Shown piece after piece: positions 1-9,385 of a stretch of 64,000 nucleotides of DNA. Positions within the stretch are counted from its first letter, which is position 1. Each line of letters opens with the position of its first letter. This DNA comes from Poa pratensis (Eukaryota; Streptophyta; Magnoliopsida; Poales; Poaceae): NCBI GenBank assembly GCA_947311845.1, contig CAMZMU010000063.1, positions 127,671,944 through 127,735,943 on the forward strand, in the 5' to 3' direction. The notes under the pieces were generated by a model. The model saw nothing but the letters and a program-made list of their open reading frames with translations. It made no database searches and was not told the origin of the DNA. A program made the translations under genes and the position numbers.

Positions 1-1123
1 AGGTGTAGTCTGCAATCAGCATCCATCTTGTCGTCGAATGATCGCTCGTTTTGTGCGCCGGAGCGCGACTTGCGCCAATCCTTCTTCTTGTAGCTGTCGC
101 TGCGTTGGTTGCGGTCTCGACTGTCCCGACGATCATCTCGACTGTCCCAGCGATCATCTCGACTATCCCGTCGATCTTCTGATCGTCGGTCGCTTCTGTC
201 TTGGTCATTGCGGGGTGTGGAGAATCCAGCCGCCATGAATTCGGGTCTATCGTCGTCGTAGTGACGTTTTGAACGTTGGCGCCTCCGATCATCTCTGTAT
301 GAGTCTCTGCGGCTTCGATTGCCGCTATCATGATTGTCACGGGGTGAGGACCCGCGTGTGGTGCGCGCCATGTCTTCTCCGTCTGCCCACTCAGTCGCGA
401 TCTTTAGGAGGTTAGCCACAGAGGTTGGTTTTTGGCGACCAAGTGCTTTTTTGAAATCTCACCTGACGAGGCCCATGATGAAAGCATCCATGGTCATATC
501 TTCTGAAATTACTCCAACTGAGTTGCGTATCTCAGTCCATCGTCGGATGTATGACCTCAACGTTTCGTCTGACCGTTGAACGCAGGCTCGCAGTTCTTCG
601 AACGTTTTTGGTCGCTCACATAGAGGCTCGAAGTTTTTGATGAAGTCTGCGCGGAAGTGATCCCACGAGTCGTATGTTGATGGAGGTTGAGCCTTGAGCC
701 AGTCGCGGGCTGTGCCTTCGAGCATGAGTCGTATGTATTGCATGGATGTGGTATTCGTGCCTCGCTGGCACGAGACAGCCAGTCTGTAGTCTTCCAGCCA
801 TCCTGAAGGTTCCTGTCGACCCATGTATTTGGGCTGTTCAGATGTGAGTTTGAACCCTTTGGGCATCCGTGTCTCGCGGACGCGTCGACTGAAGCACAGA
901 GCTCCGCATGGCTCAGGCTCCTGATCAGAGTATGAGTCGCTACTGTAAGATCTGCGTGATCTGCTTCTGGACCTGCGCCGACGTGAGCCACTCCCTTCCT
1001 TCGAGTGGTGACCGCGACCATTGCGATTATGTTCTTCACGACGCGGGTCTATTATGGCACGATCTCGACTCCCTCCTAGAGTTTTTGGGATTTGTCGTAT
1101 GGCCTTCGCCGCTAAGGCGAGTG
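1..1123 (-). pseudogene. Retrotransposon gag, C-terminal half, with premature stop
   Basis: Minus-strand reading from 1123 downward is open to 459 and resembles a Retrotrans_gag capsid domain. Recognisable stretches are 'WLEDYRLAV', 'GTARDWLKAQPP', 'FEELRACVQRSDETLRSYI' and 'MDAFIMGLVR'. A TGA at about 459-461 interrupts the frame. Beyond it the same frame continues with 'DFKKALGRQKPTSVANLL' and then an Arg/Ser/Asp-rich region built of imperfect 'DSRDDR' repeats (about 100-240), so the stop looks like a point mutation in an old copy. The frame at the CACTA junction does not match that of the N-terminal half, so another small indel lies there. Gag would form the virus-like particle of the element. 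This copy looks inactive. Confidence 0.75.
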
Positions 1124-1126
1124 ATT
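1..1126 (-). mobile_element. Gypsy-like LTR retrotransposon, left segment (gag, continues out of window)
   Basis: This is the downstream part of the retrotransposon whose LTR lies at 14977-15469. The two halves were separated by the CACTA element at 1127-13604, and both junctions carry ATT. Reading on the minus strand, the sequence encodes a Retrotrans_gag-type domain followed by a long Arg/Ser/Asp-rich tail. pol is not in the window, and the element runs off the left edge. The Ty3/gypsy assignment rests on the gag type and on the primer site at the other end; no integrase or reverse transcriptase is visible to confirm it. Confidence 0.75.
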
Positions 1127-1138
1127 CACTAGTAGAAA
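1127..1138 (+). repeat. CACTA left terminal inverted repeat
   Basis: CACTAGTAGAAA. It matches the reverse complement of the right end at 11 of 12 positions. The adjacent ATT is the target duplication. Confidence 0.9.
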
Positions 1139-1149
1139 CAGAGGCATTG

Positions 1150-1410
1150 GTGCGCCCCTTTAGTACCGGTTGCAACAAAAACCGGTACTAAAGGGGGCAT
1201 TAGCACCGGTTGGCTTGGGCGCCAGCAGGGCCCCCGCGAGGACCTTTAGTACCGGTTGGTATTAACAACCGGTACTAAAGGACACCTTTTAGTACCGGTT
1301 GTTAATACCAACCGGTACTAAAAGGGTGCAGCCCCGCAGGCCGCGGTCAGTGGCCCCACGGCAGGCCCTTTAGTACCGGTTGGTAAATAAAACCGGTACT
1401 AAAGGTCCTG
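1150..1410. repeat. CACTA left subterminal repeat array
   Basis: At least seven copies of a 12-15 bp motif around TTTAGTACCGGTTG occur, in both orientations and often as back-to-back palindromes (for example about 1234-1340). In En/Spm-type elements such arrays are the binding sites of the element-encoded DNA-binding protein. Here that role is inferred from the position only. Confidence 0.8.
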
Positions 1411-1914
1411 CCTATATCTTCCACCCCGGCCGAGCCAGCTCCATTTTGGAGCAACTCGACCCCAACCCCATTTTTCCTCTCTCCCAAGCTCTCCCAAGCT
1501 CTAGGTCACCCATTTTTTCTCCAACATTTGTCAAGATTGGTGGCACCCTATACAAGGGTTAGCAACTTCTTCATCTTCTCTTCCGGCTTTTCAAGTTTAG
1601 CTCATTTTCGTGCAAGTTTAGCAAGTTTGATTTTGGTTGTGCTTGCAAGGTGTTTGATGAAATGACTAAATTAGGGATTTCATTTGTTTTATATGCATTT
1701 TGAGCTCGAATTGAAGTATAATTTATGGTTTTATATAGTGTCGTCCCGTCCCCTGATCCTCACCGCCGTCGATCGCCCGCGCCGCTCCGTCGCCGACACC
1801 ACCTCGGTGAGCCTCTTTTTTATCTTTTATTTTAAAAATTGTTAGTTATATGATTTAAATGCATAATTATTTCTTGTATAATTTTCTTATGTTTTTTTAT
1901 ATATGTATAGTGTC

Positions 1915-2401
1915 ATGGTTTTGATATCCGTCCCCTTCGGCCCTCGTCCGGTCTATGATTCGGATGTGGTATATCTTTTTAACTATTTATTTTGTTTCGT
2001 GTTTATAACAATCATGCCGACCAACTTGACGTAGATATATTTTTATTTAGGAGGTAGTTGAACCGGAAATTCCGGCCGACCCTATTGTCGAGTATTTTAA
2101 AAAAGAAAACGACGATTTGAGAGCAAAATTGAAGATAAGTGAAGATCTTCGTCTCCAATGCCTAGAAGAGAAGATGGAATTGGACTTGAAGATTGCCGAC
2201 ATCGTTGATGCTCACGGGGTCGAGCTTGCCGACGTCGTCACTGCTCACGAGAGGAAGATGGATGCAATGCGCGCCAAGCTTAAAAAGATTAGAAAATATG
2301 CCATTAGTCAAGAGGCTTGGTATCATTATGCTGTTGGTTCAATAGTTACCTTGGTTGCGATTCTGATCGCATTTGTTGTTGGATTTAAATTCTTTAGATA
2401 G
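1915..2401 (+). CDS. Small CACTA-encoded coiled-coil protein with C-terminal membrane segment
   Basis: Two-exon model: 1915-1968 (ATG at 1915, donor GT at 1969) and 2051-2401 (acceptor TTTAG at 2046-2050), in frame, giving 134 aa. Roughly residues 30-100 are charged and heptad-like, rich in Lys, Glu, Asp and Leu, with 'MRAKLK' occurring near the end of the block and a related 'LRAKLK' near its start, consistent with a coiled coil. Residues of about 106-130 form one hydrophobic helix ('AVGSIVTLVAILIAFVVGF') just before the basic C-terminus, which looks like a tail anchor. I do not recognise a family. The ORF lies directly upstream of the transposase gene. Start and intron are chosen from frame and splice signals only, and a longer 5' exon is possible. 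Confidence 0.5.
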
Positions 2402-2569
2402 TTGTATGTTAGTTTCGATTGATGTATGTTTCGTGAGAACTATGTATTACATTTGGGCACTACTCTACTTTGATTTTAATGTGATGAACTTGTATAAATT
2501 AATTTGGTCACGTATCTCTATTCATTATTTAGCTGGTGTAATGGTTTTTGATATATTTATGTAATGTAG

Positions 2570-5500
2570 ATGAGCCGAGAATGGATGTACGGTGATCGAC
2601 GCTGTCCCGAGTTCATTGATGGCATGCATCGTTTTCTCGATGTGGTTAAGTTAAACAAGCTGAAGAATGGTTTTATGATTTGTCCATGTGATGAATGTCG
2701 GAATAACAGGAATTACCCGAGCGTAAGAACCATACACTCCCACTTGTTGCGACAAGGCTTCATGCCCAATTATTTTTGTTGGACCAAGCACGGAGAAAGA
2801 GGGGTTATAATGGAAAACCCTGAAGAAGAGGATGATGACAACTATCCCGTGTTCTCTGATGAACACGGTGATACTACAATGGGGGAAGAGCATGAGGTCA
2901 TTGTTGATCAGTCCGACGATGATGATCTTCGTCAGGTCATTCGTGATGAACAGATGAACTGCGTAACTGAAAACGAGTGGTCGAAGCTGGAGCGCATGTT
3001 AGAGGATCACAAAAAACCGTTGTACCCAAATTGTGAAGATGACCAGAAAAAGCTAGGTACCACCCTGGAATTGCTGCAGTGGAAGGCAAAGAATGGAATA
3101 TCTGACAAGGCATTTCAAGAGTTGCTACAAATATTTAAGAAGAATCTTCCGAGGAATAATGAAATGCCCCACAGCACGTACGAAGCAAAGAAGATTGTCT
3201 GCCCTCTAGGATTAGAGGTGCAGAAGATACATGCATGCATCAATGACTGCATCCTCTACCGCGGTGAGAAGTACGAGAATTTGAATGCATGCCCGATATG
3301 CGGTGCATTGCGGTATAAGATCGCGCGAGATGACCCAGGTGATATTGAGGGCGAGCCGAGCCCCAGGAAGAGGGTTCCCGCGAAGGTGATGTGGTATGCT
3401 CCTATAATACCACGGTTGAAACGTTTGTTCCGAAACAAAGAGCATGCCAAGTTGTTGCGATGGCACAAAGAAGACCGTAAGGAAGACGAGATGCTCAGAC
3501 ACCCCGCTGATGGGTCTCAGTGGAGAAAAATCGACAGTGCGTTTGGGGATTTTGCAGCTGACGCAAGGAACTTAAGGTTTGGTCTAAGTACAGATGGCTT
3601 GAATCCGTTTGGGGAGCAGAGCAGCAGTCATAGCACCTGGCCCGTGACTCTATGTATCTATAACCTTCCCCTTGGTTGTGCATGAAGCAAAAGTATATTA
3701 TGATGCCAGTGCTTATCCAAGGACCGAAACAACCCGGCAACGACATTGATGTGTATCTGAGGCCATTAGTTGACGAACTTTTACAGTTGTGGTCTGACGA
3801 AGGTGTACGTGTGTGGGATGAGTACAAACAAGAGGAATTTCCCCTACGAGCGTTGCTGTTTGTAACCATCAATGATTGGCCTGCTCTTAGTAACATTTCA
3901 GGACAGTCGAACAAGGGATACAATGCATGCACGCACTGTTTAGATAAGACTGACAGTGCATATATAGGTAACAAGATTGTGTACATGGGGCATCGTCAGT
4001 TTCTTCCAACCGGGCATCACGTAAGAAACGGAGGCAAGCACTTCAAAGGTTTGGCAGATATCCGGACGAAGCCTACACGCCGTGATGGTGATGTTGTATA
4101 TGGCATGGTCAAGGATTTGGAAGTAATATTTGGAAAGGGTCCTGGCAGTCTAAATGTTCCGAAAGACGCAAACAAGCGCGTACCCTTGTGGAAAAAGAAA
4201 TCTATATTTTGGGATTTACCCTATTGGGAAATCCTAGAGGTTCGCTCTGCAATCGACGTGATGCACGTGACGAAAAATCTTTGCGTGAACCTGCTAAACT
4301 TCTTAGGCGTGTATGGGAAGACGAAAGATACAGCGGATGCACGGCAGGACCAGCAAAGTACGCACCACGGAAGAGACAACCTGAATTCAGAGAAGTATCA
4401 AGGTACTTCCAGCTACGCTCTTACCAAAGAAGAGAAGGAGATCTTTTTTCAAGTCCTGAGCAGTATCAAGGTCCCGTCTGGCTACTCGTCGAATATAAAG
4501 GGAATAATAAACATGGCAGAGAAAAAGTTCCAAAACCTGAAGTCTCATGACTGCCACGTGATTATGACACAATTACTTCCTGTTGCATTGAGGGGGCTTC
4601 TACCGGAAAACGTTCGAGTACCCATTGTCAAGCTATGTGCATTCCTGAATGCAATTTCTCAGAAGGTAATTGATCCAGCAACTCTACCAAGTTTACAGAC
4701 GGGTGTGGTCCAATGTCTTGTCAGCTTTGAGTTGGTCTTTCCACCGGCCTTCTTCAATATTATGACGCACCTCATAGTTCACCTAGTCGAAGAGATTTCC
4801 ATTCTCGGTCCTGTATTTCTACACAACATGTTCCCCTTTGAGAGGTTCATGGGAGTCTTAAAGAAATACGTTCATAACCGTGCTAGGCCAGAAGGAAGCA
4901 TGTCCAAGGGCTATGGAACAGAGGAGGTCATTGAGTTCTGTGTTGACTTTCTTCCAGATCTTAAGCCCATCGGTGTTCCTCAATCACGCCATGAGGGGAG
5001 ACTGCGTGGAAAAGGCACGCTAGGAAAGAAAGCAACAAGAAGTATGGACGGGCATTCTTTCACTCAAGCACACTACACAGTTCTACAAAATTCCAGATTG
5101 GTGGCTCCGTATATCGTGGAACACATGGATATTTTACGCTCAGAATACCCGGAGAAGACTGACTTCTGGATTAAAGAAAAACACGTGGATACTTTCGGCA
5201 GTTGGTTGCGTACACATCTCATTAATGACAACACTGTTGGACAAGAGCTATACTTGTTGGCCAAGACACCATCTTCGACTATATTGACTTTCCAAGGGTA
5301 CGAGATAAATGGGAATACATTTTACACGGAAACCCAAGACAAAAAGAGCACTAACCAAAACAGTGGTGTCCGCTTTGATGCAACAAACGATGATGGAACA
5401 AAGGACACATATTATGGTTGCATACAGCAGATATGGGAACTTGACTATGGACCTTATTTTAAGATCCCTTTGTTTCAGTGCAAATGGGTTAACCTGTCAT

Positions 5501-5877
5501 GCGGGGTAGAGATAGACAAGCGGTACGGAATGACTACAGTGGATCTCAAAAATCTTGCGTACAAAACCGAGCCATTCGTCCTAGCCAATGATGTGGCTCA
5601 GGTTTTCTATGTGAAGGACATGTCTTCCAGACCGAAAAAAAGAAAAGATAAGCAAGCCGGTACATCATACAATGAGCCAAAGCGCCACATAGTTCTTTCA
5701 GGAAAAAGAAACATCGTGGGAGTGGAGGACAAGACAGACATGTCAGAAGATTACAATAAGTTTGCTGAAATTCCGCCCTTCAAAGTGAAAACTGACCCAA
5801 GCACCGTGTTAAATGATGAAGATTGTCCATGGCTACGACGCAATCAGAAGAAAGGGACACACAAGAAGAAAAAGTGA
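2570..5877 (+). pseudogene. TNP2-type CACTA transposase (one-base frameshift)
   Basis: Two overlapping reading frames (2570-3685 and 3676-5877) together make one transposase of about 1,102 aa. In order they show an N-terminal transposase-associated domain (residues about 1-80, with 'CPCDEC'), a zinc-like 'CINDC...CPICGALRY' region, the Transposase_21 (TNP2) catalytic core with 'LSTDGLNPFG' and 'NDWPALSN', a DUF4218-type region ('LPVALRGLLPENVR', 'MFPFERFMG'), a DUF4216-type region near 'FKIPLFQCKWVN' and a Lys-rich tail that may be a nuclear signal. The frame breaks at 3668-3671, where four C's stand where the conserved 'NLPPWLCMK' reading needs five. The enzyme would cut and join the CACTA ends. 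As read, the product is truncated at residue 371. A sequencing error in the C-run would make the gene intact. Confidence 0.85.
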
Positions 5878-5976
5878 ACACTAGATAGGGATGTTGTTGC
5901 TGATGTGTAATAATGTATTAAACCTTTTATGTAACTATGTCCTGAAAACTCAGAAGAGAGATCTAAACACTAGATA

Positions 5977-6042
5977 GGCAAGACATCTCTGATGATTTGC
6001 AACAAGTGTTGGGGATGTTGCTAATCATCAGAGCGTCTTGCC
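5977..6042. repeat. Imperfect hairpin 1
   Basis: The arms GGCAAGACATCTCTGATGAT and the reverse complement of ATCATCAGAGCGTCTTGCC pair over about 27 bases, with a loop of about 11 bases. It is related to hairpin 2 at 6299-6363. It could fold as a short foldback RNA if transcribed, but no expression evidence can be read here. Confidence 0.7.
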
Positions 6043-6298
6043 GCTGCTTGGATCCGACCAAACGGTTGCAGGACGTAGCTAGGGAACCCGAATGTTTTGT
6101 GTTTGAGCACAAGGTAGAATATATGAGTGAGTAACCTGGGAAACAAAACACACGGTTTCTCCTAGCTACAGCCCGACACTGATTCACGGTCGAATGTCGT
6201 TGCATTCAGTGTCGGGCATAGCTAGGAAACCCGAATGTTTTGTGTTTGAGCGCCACTTCGATCCAAGGTAAGACGTCTCTGATGATCTACAACCGTCC

Positions 6299-6363
6299 GG
6301 CAAGACATCTCTGATGATCTGCAACCGTTTGGAACGGTCGCAGGTCATCAGAGACGTCTTGCC
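6299..6363. repeat. Imperfect hairpin 2
   Basis: About 31-bp arms with three mismatches and almost no loop. The left arm starts GGCAAGACATCTCTGATGAT and the right arm ends CATCAGAGACGTCTTGCC. An extra single arm copy lies just upstream at about 6268-6297. The size and near-perfect pairing are like a young miRNA or siRNA foldback; function is inferred only. Confidence 0.7.
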
Positions 6364-6922
6364 GCTGGTTGCCCAAAGATGCCTCTCCGAGTGACGATGG
6401 AATGTTTTGTGTGAGTGAGTGAGTGACGCTGGAATTCCGGGAGGTGGGCTATATATAGGGTCATGTGGCTCACGAAGTGGTCGTGATACTGCTGATCCAA
6501 CAGCTCACAATCCCTCAAAAGAAACACACCTCTGATCCAACGTCTCACAAGCGCTTGAAAGAAACACACGATCCGTGTGCTTCTTTAGTACCGGTTGGTA
6601 ACACCAACCGGGACTAAAGTCGGGCTCACCCCTGATCCAACGTCTCACAAGCACTTAAAAGAAACACACCGCTTGATCCAACGGCTCCCAAGCGCTGGAA
6701 GGAAACACACGATCCGTGTGCTTCTTCCTGATCCAAGGGCTCACAAGCGCTCGAAAGAAACACACCGCTTGATCCAACGGCTCCCAATCGCTGGAAGGAA
6801 ACACACGATCCGTGTGCTTCTTCCTGATCCACTGGAGAAGGTAGGCAACTTCGATCCCGCCACCGTTTCCCGCCCAAATATTTCCCGCTATCGTTCCCCC
6901 CAAATGCCGCCACCGGTAGTTC

Positions 6923-6929
6923 TATAAAA
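6923..6929 (+). promoter_or_regulatory. TATA box for the small CACTA ORF
   Basis: TATAAAA lies 41 bp before the ATG at 6970. With a start site about 30 bp downstream, the leader would be only about 10-15 nt. Confidence 0.5.
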
Positions 6930-6969
6930 CCCAGTCGAAGGTAGGCATGGTACTCACTTGAGCGCAAGC

Positions 6970-7461
6970 ATGGTGTGTATTGGTCCTTGCGAGAAGTGTG
7001 TGTCCGGGTTTCACATTTCCGCATCCGAGCATCTCGCCAGGCTTTCGAGCAATTTGAAGGTAGATGGTAGGGTAGTTCCAATTGAAGAAATTTTGCACAC
7101 TGAGAGTCATCTCGCTTTGCTCGGGGCGAAGCTATGCCGCGATGGGTTTCCGTATAGGACCCCGCTCCAAATTCGTGCAGAAATGCTCACGCTTGCAGAG
7201 AAGTTTGACAGGAAAGTTACGAATAGTCCGTTCTACCGAACTGAAGCTGACCGTGATTCGTACGGTCGTTCCTGTCTCTGGGTAGTTGACAGCGATGATG
7301 ACGACGATTTCATGCCGTCGTCAAAGGAAAGGAGGGTTGAAGCACTGAGCAAGAAGGCTGAAGCTTCGTCCAAGGGCAAAGGCAAGAAGGCAGAATCTTC
7401 GTCAAAGGGCAAGGAAGGCAAGAAGACAGAATCTTCGTCAAAAGGCATTGATGGGAGATAG
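6970..7461 (+). CDS. Hypothetical 163-aa protein carried by the CACTA element
   Basis: Single-exon ORF from ATG 6970 to TAG 7461. The frame is open a few codons upstream but without an ATG, so 6970 is the natural start. It has a TATA box in the right place. The protein begins with 'CIGPCEKC', a possible small metal-binding knuckle, followed by a roughly 90-residue globular-looking region ('LARLSSNLKVDGRVVPIEE', 'LQIRAEMLTLAEKFDR'). It ends with an acidic patch 'DSDDDDDF' and a Lys/Ser/Glu-rich tail of about 45 residues built from 'SSKGK' repeats. I do not recognise a family. It lies between the two transposase-type genes and could be a captured host gene or an accessory transposon protein. 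Codon structure is clean with no internal break. Confidence 0.6.
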   Translation: MVCIGPCEKCVSGFHISASEHLARLSSNLKVDGRVVPIEEILHTESHLALLGAKLCRDGFPYRTPLQIRAEMLTLAEKFDRKVTNSPFYRTEADRDSYGRSCLWVVDSDDDDDFMPSSKERRVEALSKKAEASSKGKGKKAESSSKGKEGKKTESSSKGIDGR

Positions 7462-7984
7462 GTAGAGTCTTTGTTTTACTTGTGTTGTATCGTAATTTCA
7501 AGTTGTACCTTAATTTGTTCTATCCAGTATTTAGAACTAGTGAAGTTGTAACGTAGATGTCTAGTTGTATGTTAAATCGTCTCTGCATAAGACGGTTGAC
7601 CGCACATCGGAGTTGTATCTTGGTTCACACGGTTGCGAAGATGGCGGCCGGCTTTTGGAGATTTTGTCCTCTGTTCCTCTCTTCGTCGCGGTTGGGTTTG
7701 CTCTGACCTTTCTGCGGAGGTACTGGAGGTGGTGTGGCCTGCTCCCGGCGGTGGTCGTCGGTTGGCGTGCTCGCCTGAAGAGGATTGAATCGGGGCGTCG
7801 CCCCCGCCGATATGGCTTTCCTCCGTCTTCAGATCTCGGCGTCCGCGTCGGGTGACTACTGCGGCGACATCACCTGGTGGCAGTAGAGAAAAAGTAGAGA
7901 AAAAAACAAAATAGAAACCAAATAGATATAAAAAACAGAAAACAAAAGAAAGAAAAAAAAACTAGAGAAAAAATACAAAAAACC
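7462..7984. other. CACTA spacer with no supported gene
   Basis: 3' flank of the small ORF, then GC-rich sequence with an open frame at 7565-7855 that shows no recognisable domain and no conserved start context, then an A-rich run at 7885-7985. Confidence 0.5.
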
Positions 7985-8145
7985 CATTAGTACCGGTTGT
8001 AAATTACAACCGGTACTAAAGGGCTGGGCTTCGCGCGCGAATTTTCGCCGCGGCCCAAAACACCCCTTTAACACCGGTTGTACTCTACAACCGGTACTAA
8101 AGACCCTTTAGTACCGGTTGTAGAGTACAACCGGTGCTAAAGGGG
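7985..8145. repeat. Internal ACCGGTTG palindromes in CACTA
   Basis: Three back-to-back copies of the same motif as the subterminal arrays, for example TTAGTACCGGTTGTAAATTA followed by its complement. They sit immediately upstream of the second CACTA gene. They may be an internal relic of element ends or a regulatory array for that gene. Confidence 0.65.
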
Positions 8146-9385
8146 TATTGATTGCAGTTAAGTGCAGGGAATCGAATCGATTCCCCAATTCGCCCAAGTC
8201 CTGCTCGACGACGCCGACGCCCGCTCTCCTCGACGACGCCGGCGAAGCGCTGCTCCGGCGAAGGACGCCCCTACGCCGACGCCCCTACGTACCGCGCCCC
8301 TCCACACCGTCGACGGCGCCGCCGCCCTAAGCCACGCCCTCCACGCGCACACGTCACCCTCCGCTACCGTACGTCGACCGCGCGACGCCAAGGCCCCGAC
8401 GCCGCGCCCTCCGCCGCCCCCTCCACGCGCCGGCGACGCTACGCCGGCCGCACCGCCACGCGTGGCCTCCTCTGCTGCGCCTCCTCCACCGGCCTGCACC
8501 GCCACGCGCTCCGCCGTCGCCGGTCCGGCCACCTCCGCCACCGCCTCGGCCACACACAGAGGTATTTTTTTCATTTATAGTTAAGTTTTTGTTTGAATGG
8601 TTTTTAGTTAAGTTTTAAATTTTGTTTAGTATTTTTAGAAATTTGTAACAATTTTGTAGATAGCAAAATATAGATAGCATTTTGTTCATTTTGTAGATAG
8701 CAAAATATAATAACAGAAATATAGATAGCTTAGAATGAAAATATAGAGAGCATTTTTTTGTAATTAGGTACTTTTGTAGTTTTGTAATTTTTATATGAAA
8801 ATTCTTGTTTAAAATGAGTATGAAAATTTGTTAAATGACACTTGTGTATGAAATTTTAAAGTTTAATTAGATTGTTTAAAATTTGTGTATGAAAAATGTT
8901 AAATGACACTTTACAATTATGCAAATTTTTGTGGTGTTGCCCATTTTTGTTAGTTAGCATTAGTAAAAATAAAATTGTGAAGTTAGAAATATTGTCAAGT
9001 TAGAAATATTGTCAAGTTAGAAATATTGGCAAGTTAGAAATATTGTAAAGTTAGAAATATTGGCAAGTTAGAAATATTCTAAAGTTAGAAATATTGTCAA
9101 GTTAGAAATATTCTAAAGTTAGAAATATTGTAAAGTTAGAAATATTGTCAAGTTAGAAATATTGTAAAGTTAGAAATATTGTAAAGTTTGAGTAAAGTTT
9201 TGTTTAGCTAAGTTTAGTTTAGCTAAGTCTTTTTTATGTCTAGTAGTTGTTCTTTTTTTAGTACTGTTTTTTTTAAGTTAATATTGTTATTAGGTTAATA
9301 TTGTTTAGATTATTAATATTGTTATTTGGTTAATATTGTTAAGTTAGAAATATTGCTAAGTTTCAAAATTTGCAGTGACAGAGCT
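8146..9385 (+). promoter_or_regulatory. 5' leader and leader intron of the Transposase_24/Ulp1 gene
   Basis: A C-rich, plausibly untranslated segment (8160-8561) ends at a donor GT (8562). AT-rich DNA follows to an acceptor TTTGCAG ending at 9375, just 10 bp before the ATG. The open frames in the C-rich part occur on both strands and look like composition effects. The intron contains the 17-bp tandem array at 8980-9188. Confidence 0.45.
8980..9188 (+). repeat. 17-bp tandem repeat, about 12 copies
   Basis: Units of AAGTTAGAAATATTGTC, with the last bases varying between GTC, GGC, GTA and CTA. One more isolated copy lies at about 9339-9355. It lies within the presumed leader intron. Confidence 0.9.

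Larger units (their letters stand above)
5880..6915. repeat. Hairpin- and repeat-rich spacer in CACTA
   Basis: No convincing coding sequence. The stretch holds two long hairpins (listed separately), a further stem around 6171-6218 (CCCGACACTGA paired with TCAGTGTCGGG), and a tandem series between about 6480 and 6830 of units like 'TGATCCAACGGCTCCCAAGC' alternating with 'GAAACACACGATCCGTGTGC', itself partly palindromic. One copy of the ACCGGTTGGT subterminal motif occurs at about 6589-6610. Confidence 0.7.

Noticed and set aside
100..240. CRISPR-like or regulatory repeat array
   Set aside because: The repeated GATCATCTCGACTGTCC units encode the Arg/Ser/Asp-rich tail of a retrotransposon gag on the minus strand.
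7565..7855. ORF of 96 codons downstream of the small CACTA gene
   Set aside because: No domain, no promoter signal and no conserved start context; kept as unassigned spacer.
8148..8584. Overlapping open frames on both strands before the second CACTA gene
   Set aside because: C-rich leader; frames open on both strands with no recognisable protein, and a splice donor at its end fits an untranslated exon.
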